Notes: generated by a model from the letters alone, not told the origin. DNA of 64,000 bases from Nocardia cyriacigeorgica (GCF_029868385.1 NZ_JARWNX010000018.1:1-64000); one strand, 5' to 3'; positions 26,707 through 37,010 are shown, numbered from the stretch's first letter. Numbers and translations: made by a program.

Positions 26707-28509
26707 TTACTTGATCTCGGCGAGGACGGTGCCCTGGGTGATGGCGGCACCGGCTTCCACGGCGAGGCCGGTGACCACACCGGACTTGTGCGCGTTGACG
26801 GGGTTTTCCATCTTCATGGCCTCGAGCACCACGATCAGGTCGCCCGCCTCGACGGTCTGGCCTTCTTCGACCGCGACCTTGACGACGGTGCCCTGCATCG
26901 GTGCGGTGACCGAATCGCCCGACGCCGCGCCGCCGCCCGCGCCGCCACGCTTGCGCGCCTTCGGCTTCTTGCGGATCACACCGGCGCCGTTACCGCCCGC
27001 GCCCGCCGCACCCGCACCGACGGTGAAGTTGCCGGGCAGCGACACCTCGACGCGACGGCCGCCGACCTCGACGACCACCTTCTGCCGCGGGCCGTCCTCG
27101 TCCTCATCGAGCGGGGCGCCGCCGGTGTAGGGCTCGACGGTGTTGTTCCACTCGTTTTCGATCCACTTGGTGTAGACGTCGAACTTCTCGCCGTCACCGA
27201 TGAACGCTGGGTCCTCGACGATCGCGCGATGGAACGGGATGACGGTGGCGAGGCCCTCGACGTGGAACTCGGCCAGCGCGCGCCGCGCCCGCTCCAGCGC
27301 CTGGGTGCGGTTCTCGCCGGTGACGATCAGCTTGGCCAGCATCGAGTCGAACTGGCCGCCGATCACACTGCCCTGCACGACGCCGGAGTCCACACGCACG
27401 CCGGGGCCGGTGGGCTCGGAGTAGACGGTGACCGGGCCGGGGGCGGGCAGGAAGCCGCGACCGGCGTCCTCACCGTTGATCCGGAACTCGAACGAATGCC
27501 CGCGTGGGGTCGGATCCTCGGTGATCGTCAGCTCTTCGCCGTTGGCGATGCGGAACTGCTGGCGCACCAGATCGATACCGGCGGTCTCCTCGGTGACCGG
27601 GTGCTCGACCTGGAGACGGGTGTTGACCTCGAGGAACGACACGGTGTCGCCCTGCACCAGGTACTCGACGGTGCCTGCGCCGTAGTAACCGGCTTCCTTG
27701 CAGATGGCCTTGGCCGAGGCGTGGATGCGCGCGCGCTGATCGTCGGTGAGGAACGGCGCGGGCGCCTCCTCGACCAGCTTCTGGAACCGGCGCTGGAGCG
27801 AGCAGTCACGAGTGCCGGCGACCACGACATTGCCGTGCTTATCGGCGATGACCTGTGCCTCGACGTGGCGGGCCTTGTCCAGGTACTGCTCGACGAAGCA
27901 TTCACCGCGACCGAAGGCGGCCACGGCCTCGCGGGTGGCCGATTCGAACAGCTCGGGGATCTCTTCGATGGTGTGGGCGACCTTCATGCCGCGGCCACCG
28001 CCACCGAAGGCGGCCTTGATGGCCACCGGGACGCCGTATTTCTTCGCGAATTCGACGACCTCGTCGGCGTTCTTGACCGGGTCCTTGGTGCCTGCGGCCA
28101 TCGGCGCCTTCGCGCGCTCGGCGATATGGCGGGCGGTGACCTTGTCGCCGAGGTCGCGGATGGACTGCGGCGACGGGCCGATCCAGATCAGCCCGGCATC
28201 GAGCACGGCCTGGGCGAAGTCGGCGTTCTCGGAGAGGAATCCGTAACCGGGGTGGATGGCGTCGGCGCCGGACTTGGCGGCGGCGTCGAGGATCTTGTCG
28301 AACACCAGGTACGACTCGGCCGAGGTCTGGCCGCCGAGGGCGAAGGCCTCATCGGCGAGCTTGACGAACGGGGCATCGGCATCGGGTTCGGCGTACACCG
28401 CGACGCTCCCGATACCGGCATCCTTGGCCGCCCGGATCACGCGCACGGCGATCTCGCCTCGGTTAGCTACGAGTACCTTCGTGATCTGCGCGCTGGCATG
28501 GCTGGGCAC
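26707..28509 (-). CDS. accA3: Acyl-CoA carboxylase alpha subunit (biotin carboxylase/BCCP)
   Basis: A 600-residue biotin carboxylase fused to a biotin carrier. The N-terminal [15 protein letters not shown] is typical. The ATP-grasp Gly-rich loop is FGGGGRGMK. The [17 protein letters not shown] block holds catalytic residues, and the C-terminal biotinyl site is [13 protein letters not shown]. AccA3 is the shared alpha chain that gives malonyl- and methylmalonyl-CoA for fatty and mycolic acids together with AccD beta chains. Start GTG 28509 has AGGAGG 5-10 nt upstream and the family N-terminus. The biotin ligase birA, accD5 and accE5 lie within 7 kb. Confidence 0.96.
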   Translation of the reverse strand: MPSHASAQITKVLVANRGEIAVRVIRAAKDAGIGSVAVYAEPDADAPFVKLADEAFALGGQTSAESYLVFDKILDAAAKSGADAIHPGYGFLSENADFAQAVLDAGLIWIGPSPQSIRDLGDKVTARHIAERAKAPMAAGTKDPVKNADEVVEFAKKYGVPVAIKAAFGGGGRGMKVAHTIEEIPELFESATREAVAAFGRGECFVEQYLDKARHVEAQVIADKHGNVVVAGTRDCSLQRRFQKLVEEAPAPFLTDDQRARIHASAKAICKEAGYYGAGTVEYLVQGDTVSFLEVNTRLQVEHPVTEETAGIDLVRQQFRIANGEELTITEDPTPRGHSFEFRINGEDAGRGFLPAPGPVTVYSEPTGPGVRVDSGVVQGSVIGGQFDSMLAKLIVTGENRTQALERARRALAEFHVEGLATVIPFHRAIVEDPAFIGDGEKFDVYTKWIENEWNNTVEPYTGGAPLDEDEDGPRQKVVVEVGGRRVEVSLPGNFTVGAGAAGAGGNGAGVIRKKPKARKRGGAGGGAASGDSVTAPMQGTVVKVAVEEGQTVEAGDLIVVLEAMKMENPVNAHKSGVVTGLAVEAGAAITQGTVLAEIK

Positions 28510-28658
28510 TGAGCCTCCTGTGCAATCTCTGTAGTCGGCCCCTGGTCGACAACTTTTCGTCTGGGGCGAGTGTAGGCAGTCTGCCAATAGACGCCGAACT
28601 CGGATAGTCCTACCGAAGAGTAGGTCGTGGATCACACCCGCCGTGCAGCGGGCCTGTT

Positions 28659-29564
28659 CTACCTGGTGCGAGCCCGTCGACCGGTTCCGGCGGGGGCGGT
28701 TCCCGGCTCGGTTCCGCGAGCGATCGGCATGCGCACCGAGTTACCCCATTCGGTCCAGGAACCGTCGTAATTACGCACCGATGCGAACCCGAGCAGATAC
28801 TTCAGCACGAACCAGGTGTGGCTGGAGCGTTCGCCGACCCTGCTGTACACGACCAGCGCGTTTTCGGCGGCCAGATCGCCGTACAGCTCGTCGAGTTCGG
28901 TGCGGGAACGGAAGCGGCCATCGGAGTTGAACGCCTCGGTCCACGGGATGTTCACCGCGGTCGGGATATGCCCGCCGCGCAGGGCGAGGTCCTCGGGGAT
29001 CGACAGCGCCTCCCCGCTGTACTCCTCCGGTGACCGCACGTCGACCAGCGGTTTGCCGAGGTGGCCGAGCACTTCCGAACGGAAGGCCCGGTCGGTGCCG
29101 TCATCGCGGCGCACGGCCGGATATTCGCTGCGTCCGATGCGCGGCGGGTCGAAGGTGGTATCGCGTTCCTCGCCGATCCATGCCTCGCGGCCGCCGTCGA
29201 GCAGCCGGACGTCCTCGTGGCCGAACAGGGTGAGCACCCACAGTGTGTGCGCGGCCTGCGCATTACCGCGGTCGCCGTAGACCACCACCGTGTCGTCGCG
29301 GTCGATGCCCTTGGCGCGCATGAGTTCGGTGAACCGGGCGCCGTCGATGTAATCGCGGGTGACCGGGTCGTCGAGATCACCGCGCCAATCGATCTTGATG
29401 GCGCTGGGGACATGCCCGATGTCGTAGAGCAGGATATCTTCGTTCGACTCGAGGATCTTCAGTCCGGGAGCGCCGATGTTTGCCGACAGCCATTCCGTGG
29501 TTACTAGTCGTTGTGGGTGTGCGTAGGCACCGAATGCGGGATTGGGGTCCGGGGCAACGGGCAC
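28659..29564 (-). CDS. sseA: SseA-type thiosulfate sulfurtransferase homologue lacking the catalytic Cys
   Basis: A 301-residue protein with two rhodanese domains: inactive N-terminal (about 10-130) and C-terminal (about 160-290). It matches mycobacterial SseA in [15 protein letters not shown] and [16 protein letters not shown] and in its place before accA3. The active-site loop, where SseA has YCRxGERSS, here reads YSRVGERSS: Ser241 (codon 28842-28844, AGC) replaces the persulfide-forming Cys. Classical sulfurtransferase activity should be lost. It may bind anions or a partner, or the change is a mutation or sequencing error. GTG start with AAGGATCC upstream. Confidence 0.88.
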   Translation of the reverse strand: MPVAPDPNPAFGAYAHPQRLVTTEWLSANIGAPGLKILESNEDILLYDIGHVPSAIKIDWRGDLDDPVTRDYIDGARFTELMRAKGIDRDDTVVVYGDRGNAQAAHTLWVLTLFGHEDVRLLDGGREAWIGEERDTTFDPPRIGRSEYPAVRRDDGTDRAFRSEVLGHLGKPLVDVRSPEEYSGEALSIPEDLALRGGHIPTAVNIPWTEAFNSDGRFRSRTELDELYGDLAAENALVVYSRVGERSSHTWFVLKYLLGFASVRNYDGSWTEWGNSVRMPIARGTEPGTAPAGTGRRARTR

Positions 29565-29731
29565 GTCGAGGATCCTTCACGCGTGGTGGGCGGCGGTAGG
29601 GCGGTTTCGAGTCGCACAGTGCATGCTATGTGTGACCCGAAGATGAATCTCGCTTCAGATCACGAATCGGCTGAATGGGCGAATAAGTCGCACGAGCATC
29701 CGATAAAGTCTCCCGGGAGGAGGGGTGAGCT

Positions 29732-30487
29732 ATGTCCGATTCATGGCCGCGGCGGCGACTGCTCGCGATCCTACGTGGCGCCAGCGAGCCTCTCGACGCC
29801 CAGGAGTTGGCCAAGATCACCGGACAGCACGTCACCACCGTCCGTTTTCACCTCGATGTTCTCACCCGTGAGTCCCTCGTTCGCCAGTTCCAGCAGCCCC
29901 CACGCGGCCGCGGACGCCCGCGGATCGGCTACCGCGCCGTGCAGCGAACGGTCGGTTATCAGGAATTGGCCCAGGTGCTCGCCGATCAGCTCGGTCCCGA
30001 CGCACGCCGCCGCGCCGAAGCGGCGGTGGCGGCGGGCCGCGCCTGGGGCGCACGGCTCGATGTGGTCGAGCAGCCCGCCGAATCGCTGGCCGATGCCAAA
30101 GATCTGGCCATGTCGCTGATGTCGGAACTCGGCTTCGCACCCGAACGAGATCCCGCTGGCGACACCGACGAGAAGGTCACCATCCGGCTGACCGCCTGCC
30201 CACTGCGCGAACTGGCCCGCACCCACGCCGAGGTCGTATGCGGCGTCCATCAGGGGCTGGTGCAGGAAGTCTTGGATCGTAACGGCGCGCGTGAGCGGGT
30301 CGAGGTCACCATCGACCCGTTCGTGGAGGCCGAGGTGTGCGAGCTGCGGCTGGCGTTGGTCGCCGTCGGGCGTGCACGCTACGACGAGAGCCCGCGCACG
30401 CCGCCTGCCTCAGTGGTCGGACGGCTCACGCCACAGGTCCGCGACACCGACCCCGACATCGCCGAGCAGCCTGCGCAGCAGCGGTAA
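29732..30487 (+). CDS. HTH transcriptional regulator with SufR-like cysteines
   Basis: A 251-residue protein. The N-terminal winged HTH (about 8-66) has LDAQELAKITGQHVTTVRFH and the arginine-rich wing PRGRGRPRIGY. The C-terminal half has Cys156 (in TACPLREL), Cys170 (EVVCGVHQGLV) and Cys203. This spacing and the CxxH context resemble ArsR-like SufR regulators that ligate an Fe-S cluster. The cluster is inferred, not shown. -10 candidate TAAAGT about 29703; ribosome site GGGAGGAGGGG. Its last 78 bp overlap the convergent maf gene. It is divergent from sseA (167 bp), which it might control. Confidence 0.8.
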   Translation: MSDSWPRRRLLAILRGASEPLDAQELAKITGQHVTTVRFHLDVLTRESLVRQFQQPPRGRGRPRIGYRAVQRTVGYQELAQVLADQLGPDARRRAEAAVAAGRAWGARLDVVEQPAESLADAKDLAMSLMSELGFAPERDPAGDTDEKVTIRLTACPLRELARTHAEVVCGVHQGLVQEVLDRNGARERVEVTIDPFVEAEVCELRLALVAVGRARYDESPRTPPASVVGRLTPQVRDTDPDIAEQPAQQR

Positions 30488-31048
30488 TCCGATACCGATC
30501 ACGCTCGACGGATCACCGTCGATGCGGTCGACGAACCAGCCGCCGAGACCGTCGAGGGTGAACGCGCCCGCGACGTGCAGGGGTTCACCGGTGGCGATAT
30601 AGGCGTCGAGCGCCTCGGGTTCGGGTTTGGCGAAATGAATCGTGGTGGAACTACAGTCCACCGCCTCGGCCGTCACGACCCCGTCGAGCAGCCGCAGCAC
30701 ACAGTGCCCGGTGATGAGATCGGCGCTGCGTCCGGCCATCGCGTTCCAGCGCGCCCGTGCCACCTCGGGTGTGTGCGGTTTGCCTTGCAGCATGCCGTCG
30801 ATCAACAGCATGGAATCACAGCCGACCACTACACAGTCGGCCGCGAACTCGGGAACGGTACCGGCGACCATGGCCGCCTTGGCCTTGGCCAGTTCGACCA
30901 CGACACCCTGCGGCGTGGTGTCGGGCGGCAGCGCTGCGGCCACGGCGTCTTCGTCCACATCGGAGACCCGCACGATGGGGTCGATTCCCGCCGATCGCAG
31001 CACCGTGCGCCGGGCCGGGGACGCCGATGCGAGGACCAGTTCGGTCAC
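30410..31048 (-). CDS. maf: Maf-like nucleoside triphosphate pyrophosphatase
   Basis: A 212-residue Maf/Ham1-fold NTP pyrophosphatase that hydrolyses non-canonical or excess dTTP/UTP-type nucleotides. Features are VLASASPARRTVLRSAGI with the phosphate loop S-x-S-P-x-R-R, VVVGCDSML with the metal Asp, GKP and the C-terminal GIGLPLLRRLL. It lies 27 bp after accE5 in the accD5-accE5-maf order of M. tuberculosis (Rv3280-Rv3282). The 3' end overlaps the convergent HTH gene by 78 bp. Confidence 0.94.
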   Translation of the reverse strand: MTELVLASASPARRTVLRSAGIDPIVRVSDVDEDAVAAALPPDTTPQGVVVELAKAKAAMVAGTVPEFAADCVVVGCDSMLLIDGMLQGKPHTPEVARARWNAMAGRSADLITGHCVLRLLDGVVTAEAVDCSSTTIHFAKPEPEALDAYIATGEPLHVAGAFTLDGLGGWFVDRIDGDPSSVIGIGLPLLRRLLGDVGVGVADLWREPSDH

Positions 31049-31075
31049 GGTGGATCCCCTCCCGGCACCGATGGA

Positions 31076-31414
31076 TCAGCGCAGATGAGACAGCTGCGGG
31101 AACGCGTACGGCGAGAAGGGCGAGGTACCACGGTGCATCATGGTGGGCTTGCCCCAGAAATCGCTCGGTCCCTGCGGACCTGCTGCCGCACCGCTGCTCG
31201 CCGCCGCGGTCAGCACAGTCACCAATGCCGCGATCTCCTCATCGGTGGGCGCGCCCTTCTCGATGACGAGGAAGGGCTTGTCGCCGGTGACCGCGGCCAG
31301 GGCAGCGTCGACGTCGACGTCGGCGGCGACCACCGCGGTGTCCTCGGCGAGCGAGTCGACAGCGAGGTCGAGTTCGGCGGCGGTCAACACATCTTCATCT
31401 GCCACAATCGTCAC
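31076..31414 (-). CDS. accE5: Acyl-CoA carboxylase epsilon subunit
   Basis: A 112-residue small subunit. The diagnostic stretch is KPFLVIEKGAPTDEEIAALV with downstream VLTA, shared by AccE/PccE proteins that bind and stimulate AccD-AccA complexes. The acidic N-terminal 40 residues (repeats of DVDVD and AAD type) and a C-terminal SDFWGKPTMM then SPYAFPQLS are also typical. It is between accD5 (128 bp upstream) and maf. Mycobacterial AccE5 is longer (about 177 residues) because of its N-terminal extension. GTG start. Confidence 0.9.
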   Translation of the reverse strand: MTIVADEDVLTAAELDLAVDSLAEDTAVVAADVDVDAALAAVTGDKPFLVIEKGAPTDEEIAALVTVLTAAASSGAAAGPQGPSDFWGKPTMMHRGTSPFSPYAFPQLSHLR

Positions 31415-31542
31415 GGTGCCAGATCCTCTCTCTCACCTCGGCCAGACGGGGGTGGTGTCGGGCCGAGAGACGCAATCATCGTCGGATTCACTCATTGCAT
31501 CAATGCAACCAGTGTGCGCGGCTCAACGAGGGTATCGCTGAT

Positions 31543-33183
31543 TCACAGCGGAATGTTGCCGTGTTTCTTCGGTGGCAGGGTCACCATCTTGCGTTCGAGC
31601 AGTCGCAGCGCGGACACGATCTGTCCGCGGGTGTGCGACGGCGGGATGACCGCGTCGACATAACCGCGCTCGGCGGCGACGTACGGGTTCACCAAGGTGT
31701 CCTCGTACTCGTTCTGGAGTTCGAGCCGCAGCGCATCCACGTCGGCGCCCTCTTTGGCGGCCTCGGCCAGCTGTTTGCGGTAGACGAATCCGACGGCGCC
31801 CGATGCGCCCATGACGGCGATCTGCGCGGTCGGCCAGGCGAGGTTCACATCGGCGCCCATGTGCTTGGAACCCATGACGTCGTAGGCACCGCCGTAGGCC
31901 TTACGAGTGATGATCGTGATTTTGCCCACAGTGGCCTCGCCGTAGGCGTAGAGCAGCTTCGCGCCGCGTCGGATGATGCCGTTGTATTCCTGTCCGGTGC
32001 CGGGCAGGAAGCCGGGGACATCGACCAGCGTGATGATCGGAATATTGAACGCGTCGCAGGTGCGCACGAAGCGTGCGGCCTTCTCCGAGGCGTCGATATC
32101 GAGGCAGCCCGCGAACTGGGTCGGCTGGTTGGCGACGATGCCGACGCTGCGGCCGTCGATCCGGCCGTAACCGATGATGATGTTCATCGCGCGCTCGGCC
32201 TGCACCTCGAGGAATTCGTCGTCGTCGAGCAGGCGACGGATGACCTCGTGCATATCGTAGGGCTGGTTCGGCGAATCCGGGATCAGGGTGTCCAGCTCAC
32301 GGTCCTCATCGGTGAGCGAGTCCTCGATGGCGCCGTCGATCGGATCGGTGGCCGGGAAGCGCGGCGCCTCGGCGCGGTTGTTGCTCGGCAGGTAGGACAG
32401 CAGATCCTTGACGTAGTCGAGGGCGTCCTGCTCGCCGGAGGCAACGTAATGCGCGACGCCGGACTTGGTCATATGGGTGTGCGCGCCACCCAGCTCCTCC
32501 ATGGTGACTTCCTCACCGGTGACCGTCTTGATGACGTCCGGGCCGGTGACGAACATCTGGCTGGTCTGATCGACCATCACCACGAAGTCGGTCAGCGCGG
32601 GGGAGTACACATGCCCACCGGCGGCGGGGCCCATGATCAGCGAGATCTGCGGGATCACGCCGGAGGCCTGGATATTGCGGTGGAAGATCTCGCCGTAGAG
32701 GCCGAGCGAGACCACGCCCTCCTGGATGCGGGCGCCCGCGCCCTCGTTGATGCCGATCAGCGGACGGCCGGTCTTGATCGCCAGGTCCATGACCTTCACG
32801 ATCTTCTCGCCGTAGACCTCGCCGAGGCTGCCGCCGAAGACGGTGACGTCCTGGCTGAAGATGCACACGTCGCGGCCGTCGATGGTGCCGTAGCCGGTGA
32901 CCACGCCATCGCCGAGCGGGCGGTTGTTCTCCAGCCCGAAGTTCACGCTGCGGTGCCGCGCCAGGGCGTCCAGTTCGACGAAGGAACCCTCGTCGAGCAG
33001 GGCGAGGATGCGTTCGCGGGCGGTCATCTTGCCCTTGGCGTGGACCTTGTCGACCGCCGCCTCACCCATCGGGTGCTGCGCTTCTTCGAGCCGATTCCGC
33101 AGGTCAGCCAGCTTGCCGGCGGTGGTGTGGATATCTGGGGCACCCGCCGGACCCGGCGAAGGCTGCTGCTGGACACTCGTCAT
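31543..33183 (-). CDS. accD5: Acyl-CoA carboxylase beta subunit (propionyl/acetyl-CoA carboxyltransferase)
   Basis: A 546-residue carboxyltransferase of two crotonase-like domains that carries carboxyl-biotin to propionyl- or acetyl-CoA. Visible blocks are the two oxyanion-type glycine pairs, [14 protein letters not shown] and [14 protein letters not shown] in the N domain, and [13 protein letters not shown] and [15 protein letters not shown] in the C domain. With AccA3 and AccE5 it forms the complex feeding methylmalonyl-CoA to branched lipids. Leaderless: TACACT is 7 nt before ATG 33183. Divergent from birA. Confidence 0.95.
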   Translation of the reverse strand: MTSVQQQPSPGPAGAPDIHTTAGKLADLRNRLEEAQHPMGEAAVDKVHAKGKMTARERILALLDEGSFVELDALARHRSVNFGLENNRPLGDGVVTGYGTIDGRDVCIFSQDVTVFGGSLGEVYGEKIVKVMDLAIKTGRPLIGINEGAGARIQEGVVSLGLYGEIFHRNIQASGVIPQISLIMGPAAGGHVYSPALTDFVVMVDQTSQMFVTGPDVIKTVTGEEVTMEELGGAHTHMTKSGVAHYVASGEQDALDYVKDLLSYLPSNNRAEAPRFPATDPIDGAIEDSLTDEDRELDTLIPDSPNQPYDMHEVIRRLLDDDEFLEVQAERAMNIIIGYGRIDGRSVGIVANQPTQFAGCLDIDASEKAARFVRTCDAFNIPIITLVDVPGFLPGTGQEYNGIIRRGAKLLYAYGEATVGKITIITRKAYGGAYDVMGSKHMGADVNLAWPTAQIAVMGASGAVGFVYRKQLAEAAKEGADVDALRLELQNEYEDTLVNPYVAAERGYVDAVIPPSHTRGQIVSALRLLERKMVTLPPKKHGNIPL

Positions 33184-33352
33184 GGGTCGGAGTGTAACCA
33201 GTACCAATCCCGTCGGGGAAGCCAGGAAGGGCTACCGGTCAGTAAAAACCGCAGGTGGGCAGGGGTCGGCACGAATAATCGGCTTCTTTTCGCCATACGT
33301 CCGCAATACGCTGTGAGCGTTGGTTTTTCGAAGCGGCGAGTAGCCTGCCCGT

Positions 33353-34153
33353 ATGCAGAGGCCAGCGTTGGATATCGCGCAGTTGCGGAGCAGTCTCACC
33401 GAGGTTGCCGAGCTGTCGTTCTACACCGGCGTCGAGGTGGTGGAGTCCACCGGATCCACCAATGCGGACCTGATCGCGCGGGCCGCCGCCGATCCCGGCA
33501 TCGACCGGATCGCACTGTTGGCCGAAGCGCAGGAACAAGGACGTGGCAGGCATGCGCGGGTGTGGGTGAGCCCGCCGCGCGCGCAGATCTCGTTGTCGGT
33601 ACTCGTGCGGTTGCACGGCATCGATCCGAACGCGCTCGGCTGGCTAACCCTGTTGACGGGGGTGGCCGTGGTGGACGCCCTGCGATCGACCGCCTCGGTG
33701 CCCGCGGCGCTCAAATGGCCCAATGACGTCCTGATCGAGGGCCGCAAGGTCGCGGGCATCCTCGCGGAGGTGGCCGAGAGCGGTGCGAACCCGGCGGTGG
33801 TGGTCGGCGTCGGGCTGAATGTGAGCCTCACCGAGGACGAACTGCCGGTGCCGCACGCGACCTCGTTGACGCTGTCGGGCGCCGCGATCACCGACCGCAC
33901 CGCACTCGTGCGGTCGATGCTCACCGAATTCGCTCGTCGGCTCACCGCCTGGCGAGATGCGGGCTGGGCCGTCGACGAACTCGCCGCCGATTACCGCACG
34001 CGATGCGCGACGCTCGGCGCCCGGGTGCGGGCCGATCTGCCCGGCGGGCAGGCCCTGACGGGGATCGCCACCGATATCGATGCGGCGGGCCGGTTGCTCA
34101 TCGGTGATCAGGCGGTGTCGGCGGGTGACGTCACCCACCTGCGCGCCGAGTAG
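33353..34153 (+). CDS. birA: Biotin-[acetyl-CoA-carboxylase] ligase
   Basis: A 266-residue class I BirA without the N-terminal DNA-binding domain. Features are ESTGSTNADLI, the nucleotide loop GRGRHARVW, LKWPNDVLIEGRKVAGIL with catalytic Lys, GVGLNV and a short C-terminal SH3-like domain. It makes biotinyl-AMP and biotinylates the MKM lysine of AccA3. Leaderless: TAGCCT at 33341-33346, 6 nt before the ATG. Head-to-head with accD5, as in M. tuberculosis Rv3279c/Rv3280. The 284 bp that follow (34154-34437) show no gene I can support. Confidence 0.95.
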   Translation: MQRPALDIAQLRSSLTEVAELSFYTGVEVVESTGSTNADLIARAAADPGIDRIALLAEAQEQGRGRHARVWVSPPRAQISLSVLVRLHGIDPNALGWLTLLTGVAVVDALRSTASVPAALKWPNDVLIEGRKVAGILAEVAESGANPAVVVGVGLNVSLTEDELPVPHATSLTLSGAAITDRTALVRSMLTEFARRLTAWRDAGWAVDELAADYRTRCATLGARVRADLPGGQALTGIATDIDAAGRLLIGDQAVSAGDVTHLRAE

Positions 34154-34437
34154 ACGAGCGGGCGCGAACGCCGTTTCTCGAGGTAGCCGCTCGCCCGTGG
34201 GATACGGTCGAGTTCGTCTCGGAATTCTTCGATGCAGCGCTGAAACTGTTGCGGCCGAAGAGCTTCCACGATCGTAGGAGTGCGAGGGTCGCTGGGTCGC
34301 GGCGCCGTTGCGGATCGGGGGCGCACGTCCCAGTGCCGTTGGGGGACAGCGCCGTATCCGATCTCTCTCGGCCCACCTGCCGGTTCGTGACGTTGCGCGC
34401 CGGTCATTTCGGCATTCCGGGCGGTAGGGTTCGGCAC

Positions 34438-34965
34438 ATGGGTTATCCGGAGGACGTCCTGGCGCCCGACGAAGAGCTGATTCTGCATCGTCATCCGCAC
34501 TGGAAGATGCTGTTCTGGCCGATCGTGACGCTGATCGCCGCCACCGCGCTTGCCGGTTTCGCCGGTGGTCTGGCCTGGCGCAACACCGAATCGCCCGGCC
34601 GGTCGATCCTGTTGCTGGTGATCTTGCTGCTGTGGCTGTTCATCATCGTGTGGCGTTGTGTCGTACCGCTGATCAGCTGGAAGTCGACGCATTTCATCAT
34701 CACCCAGCGTCGGGTGCTGGTCCGCCAGGGCGTGATCACCCACACCGGCATCGATATCCCGATGAGCCGCATCTCCAGTGTCCAGTTCCGGCACGGACTG
34801 TTCGATCGTCTGCTCGGCACCGGCACCCTGATCATCGGATCCTCCTCGGAGGAACCGCTCGAATACGACGACATCCCCGGCGTCCAGCAGGTGCATGCGC
34901 TGCTGTACCACCAGGTGTTCGAGGTCGAGCGTGGCCATCGCGACGATCTGCCCGGTTACCGGTGA
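34438..34965 (+). CDS. PH-domain membrane protein (Rv3278c-like)
   Basis: A 175-residue protein. Short N-terminus with HRHPHWKMLFWP, two membrane segments (about 26-46 and 59-79) and a bacterial PH (bPH2/YdbS-like) domain: THFIITQRRVLVRQGVI, GIDIPMSRISSVQF and GTLIIGSSSEEPLEYDDIP. Mycobacteria keep this gene between birA and purK. Role unknown, perhaps in the membrane or division complex. Leaderless: TAGGGT 7 nt before ATG 34438. Confidence 0.9.
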   Translation: MGYPEDVLAPDEELILHRHPHWKMLFWPIVTLIAATALAGFAGGLAWRNTESPGRSILLLVILLLWLFIIVWRCVVPLISWKSTHFIITQRRVLVRQGVITHTGIDIPMSRISSVQFRHGLFDRLLGTGTLIIGSSSEEPLEYDDIPGVQQVHALLYHQVFEVERGHRDDLPGYR

Positions 34966-35005
34966 GCTGCGCGTCGGTGTTCGCGCGGATCCGTAATCTT
35001 GCTCT

Positions 35006-35683
35006 ATGACCGCTGTACTGCTGGCCGAGGACGATGAGGCCATCGCCGCGCCGCTCTCGCGCGCACTGGGCCGGGAAGGCTATTCGGTCACCGTCGAACG
35101 GTTCGGTCCCGCGGTGCTGCGCCGGGCGCTCGAGGGCAACCATGATCTGCTGATCCTCGATCTCGGGCTACCGGGTATGGACGGGCTCGAGGTGTGCCGG
35201 CAGGTGCGGGCGCGTGGGGCCGATCTCGCGGTGTTGATGCTGACCGCCCGTACCGACGAGGTCGACTTCGTGGTCGGGCTCGACGCGGGCGCCGACGATT
35301 ACGTCGGCAAACCGTTCCGGCTGGCCGAACTGCTCGCCCGCGTGCGAGCCCTGCTGCGGCGCAGCGGAATCGGCGACGACACCGTCGAAGTCGGTGGGAT
35401 CAGACTGGAGCCCGCGGCGCGGCGGGTGCTGGTCAACGGTGTCGAAGTGGGTCTGGCCAACAAGGAGTACGAGCTGCTCAAGGTCCTGATCGACCGGGCC
35501 GGGCAGGTGGTCTCGCGCGAGACCATCCTGCGTGAGGTCTGGGGCGATGCCGAACTACGCGGCTCCAAGACGCTCGATATGCACATGTCCTGGCTGCGGC
35601 GCAAGATCGGCGACGAGGGCCCGATGGCCGAACGGCGCATCGTCACCGTGCGCGGTGTCGGATTCCGGCTGAACACCGACTGA
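35006..35683 (+). CDS. OmpR-family response regulator
   Basis: A 225-residue protein. Receiver domain with acidic pair D9/D10, phosphoacceptor Asp52 in LILDLGLPGMDG, LTAR and K102 in YVGKPF. C-terminal winged helix (about 128-222) with LANKEYELLKVLIDRAGQVV, SRETILREVWG and IVTVRGVGFRL. It would be phosphorylated by the kinase encoded 1 nt downstream. Leaderless: TAATCT 6 nt before ATG 35006. The stimulus and regulon cannot be read from the sequence. Confidence 0.95.
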   Translation: MTAVLLAEDDEAIAAPLSRALGREGYSVTVERFGPAVLRRALEGNHDLLILDLGLPGMDGLEVCRQVRARGADLAVLMLTARTDEVDFVVGLDAGADDYVGKPFRLAELLARVRALLRRSGIGDDTVEVGGIRLEPAARRVLVNGVEVGLANKEYELLKVLIDRAGQVVSRETILREVWGDAELRGSKTLDMHMSWLRRKIGDEGPMAERRIVTVRGVGFRLNTD

Positions 35684-35684
35684 C

Positions 35685-36995
35685 GTGCGGCGCCGGATTC
35701 TGCGGTCGATGCTGACCGTACTCATGCTCACCACCGTGGCCCTCGGTGTGCCGCTGACCTACACCGCCTGGCTGTGGGTCGAAGACATCACCAGAAACGA
35801 TTTGCAGAGCAGACTCGAGCGGATAGCGGTGGAGGTGATCGCCCAGGAGCGCGATGACGGTCGGGTGCACGACGGGCTCGATCTGCGTACCGTGCGCCCC
35901 CTGGTGCCCGATAACGGCCGACTCACCATCGTGTATCCGGCGCCGCACGACAATGCCTCACAGGTCGATATCGGGGCCGAACGGGTCGTCGATCCGCTGC
36001 TGGAATCGCTGTCCATGGGGGCGTCGGGATCGTTGCGGCTGGAGGTGCCGTCGGCGCCGATGCATGCCAGACAGCGTCAGGCCGTGGCCGTGGTCGGACT
36101 GGCTGTGCTGGCATCCCTTGCCGCGGCGGTGACGGTGGCGGTGGTGACCACCCGCCGGGTCGCCGATCCGTTGCGCGATGTCGCGGCGCGCGCGGCCCGG
36201 CTGGCGATGGGCGATTTCCGGCCCGATCCGCGCAGACACGGCATCGCCGAACTGGATCGGGTCTCCGATGTGCTCGATTCGGCGACGGTCGAGATCGCCG
36301 GACGCCTGCAACGTGAGCACGCCCTGGTCGCCGATGTCTCCCATCAGCTGCGCAGCAGGCTGACCGCGGTACGGCTGCGGTTGGACGAACTGTCGGCGCA
36401 TCGCGACCCGGATGTGGTGCACGAGGCCGAGGAGGCGATGGCGCAGGTCGACCGGCTGACCGAAGCGATCGACGATCTGGTGCGCGCATCGCGCGATGAG
36501 GACGCCACTGAACGCGATCCGGTGCCGGTCATGGACGAACTGCGCGGGATCGTCACCGAATGGACCCACCCGTTCACCGAGGCCGGGCGCAACCTACAAC
36601 TGATCGGCGATGAGGAACTGCGCGCGCCGATCACCGGTTCCCGGTTGCGGGAGGCGGTCGCGGTGCTGATCGACAATGCCCTGATGCACGGCGGTGGCAC
36701 CTGCACGGTGTCGGTGCGCACGGTGCGGCCGGGCCGGGATCGGGAGCCGCTGGTGTGTGTGGAGATCGCCGATGAGGGCGACGGCGTCAGCGATGAGTTG
36801 GCCCCGCATATCTTCGATCGGGGTTTCTCCGGCGCCGGATCGACCGGGGTGGGGCTGGCGCTGGCGCGGGCGTTGATCGAGGCCGACGGTGGGCGGCTGG
36901 AATTGCAGCGGCGCAGGCCCGCGTTGTTCGCGGTGTTCCTCGGCGCGCCGACGACGGCGCGTCAGGCCAACGGTGTGGTGGGGGAGCCGCGATAG
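35685..36995 (+). CDS. Sensor histidine kinase
   Basis: A 436-residue kinase. Membrane segments at about 8-30 and 132-155 flank an extracytoplasmic sensor of about 100 residues. A HAMP-like region follows, then a dimerisation helix with His220 (VADVSHQLRSRLTAVRLRLD), N box VLIDNALMHGGG, G1 ADEGDGV and G2 GSTGVGLALARAL. The HxLRxxL kinase box reads HQLRSRL, a common actinobacterial variant. GTG start one base after the response regulator stop, so the two are translationally coupled. Confidence 0.95.
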   Translation: MRRRILRSMLTVLMLTTVALGVPLTYTAWLWVEDITRNDLQSRLERIAVEVIAQERDDGRVHDGLDLRTVRPLVPDNGRLTIVYPAPHDNASQVDIGAERVVDPLLESLSMGASGSLRLEVPSAPMHARQRQAVAVVGLAVLASLAAAVTVAVVTTRRVADPLRDVAARAARLAMGDFRPDPRRHGIAELDRVSDVLDSATVEIAGRLQREHALVADVSHQLRSRLTAVRLRLDELSAHRDPDVVHEAEEAMAQVDRLTEAIDDLVRASRDEDATERDPVPVMDELRGIVTEWTHPFTEAGRNLQLIGDEELRAPITGSRLREAVAVLIDNALMHGGGTCTVSVRTVRPGRDREPLVCVEIADEGDGVSDELAPHIFDRGFSGAGSTGVGLALARALIEADGGRLELQRRRPALFAVFLGAPTTARQANGVVGEPR

Positions 36996-37010
36996 CAGCC
37001 CTCGACCGGA

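Noticed and set aside
26788..28512. 574-codon plus-strand frame opposite accA3
   Set aside because: Lies entirely within accA3, whose family match is unambiguous; no recognisable protein.
31495..33726. 743-codon plus-strand frame opposite accD5
   Set aside because: Shadow of accD5 running into birA; no ribosome site or domain.
34154..34437. Minus-strand 81-codon frame in the birA/PH-domain gap
   Set aside because: Ser/Arg-rich, no ribosome site, no domain; gap judged non-coding.
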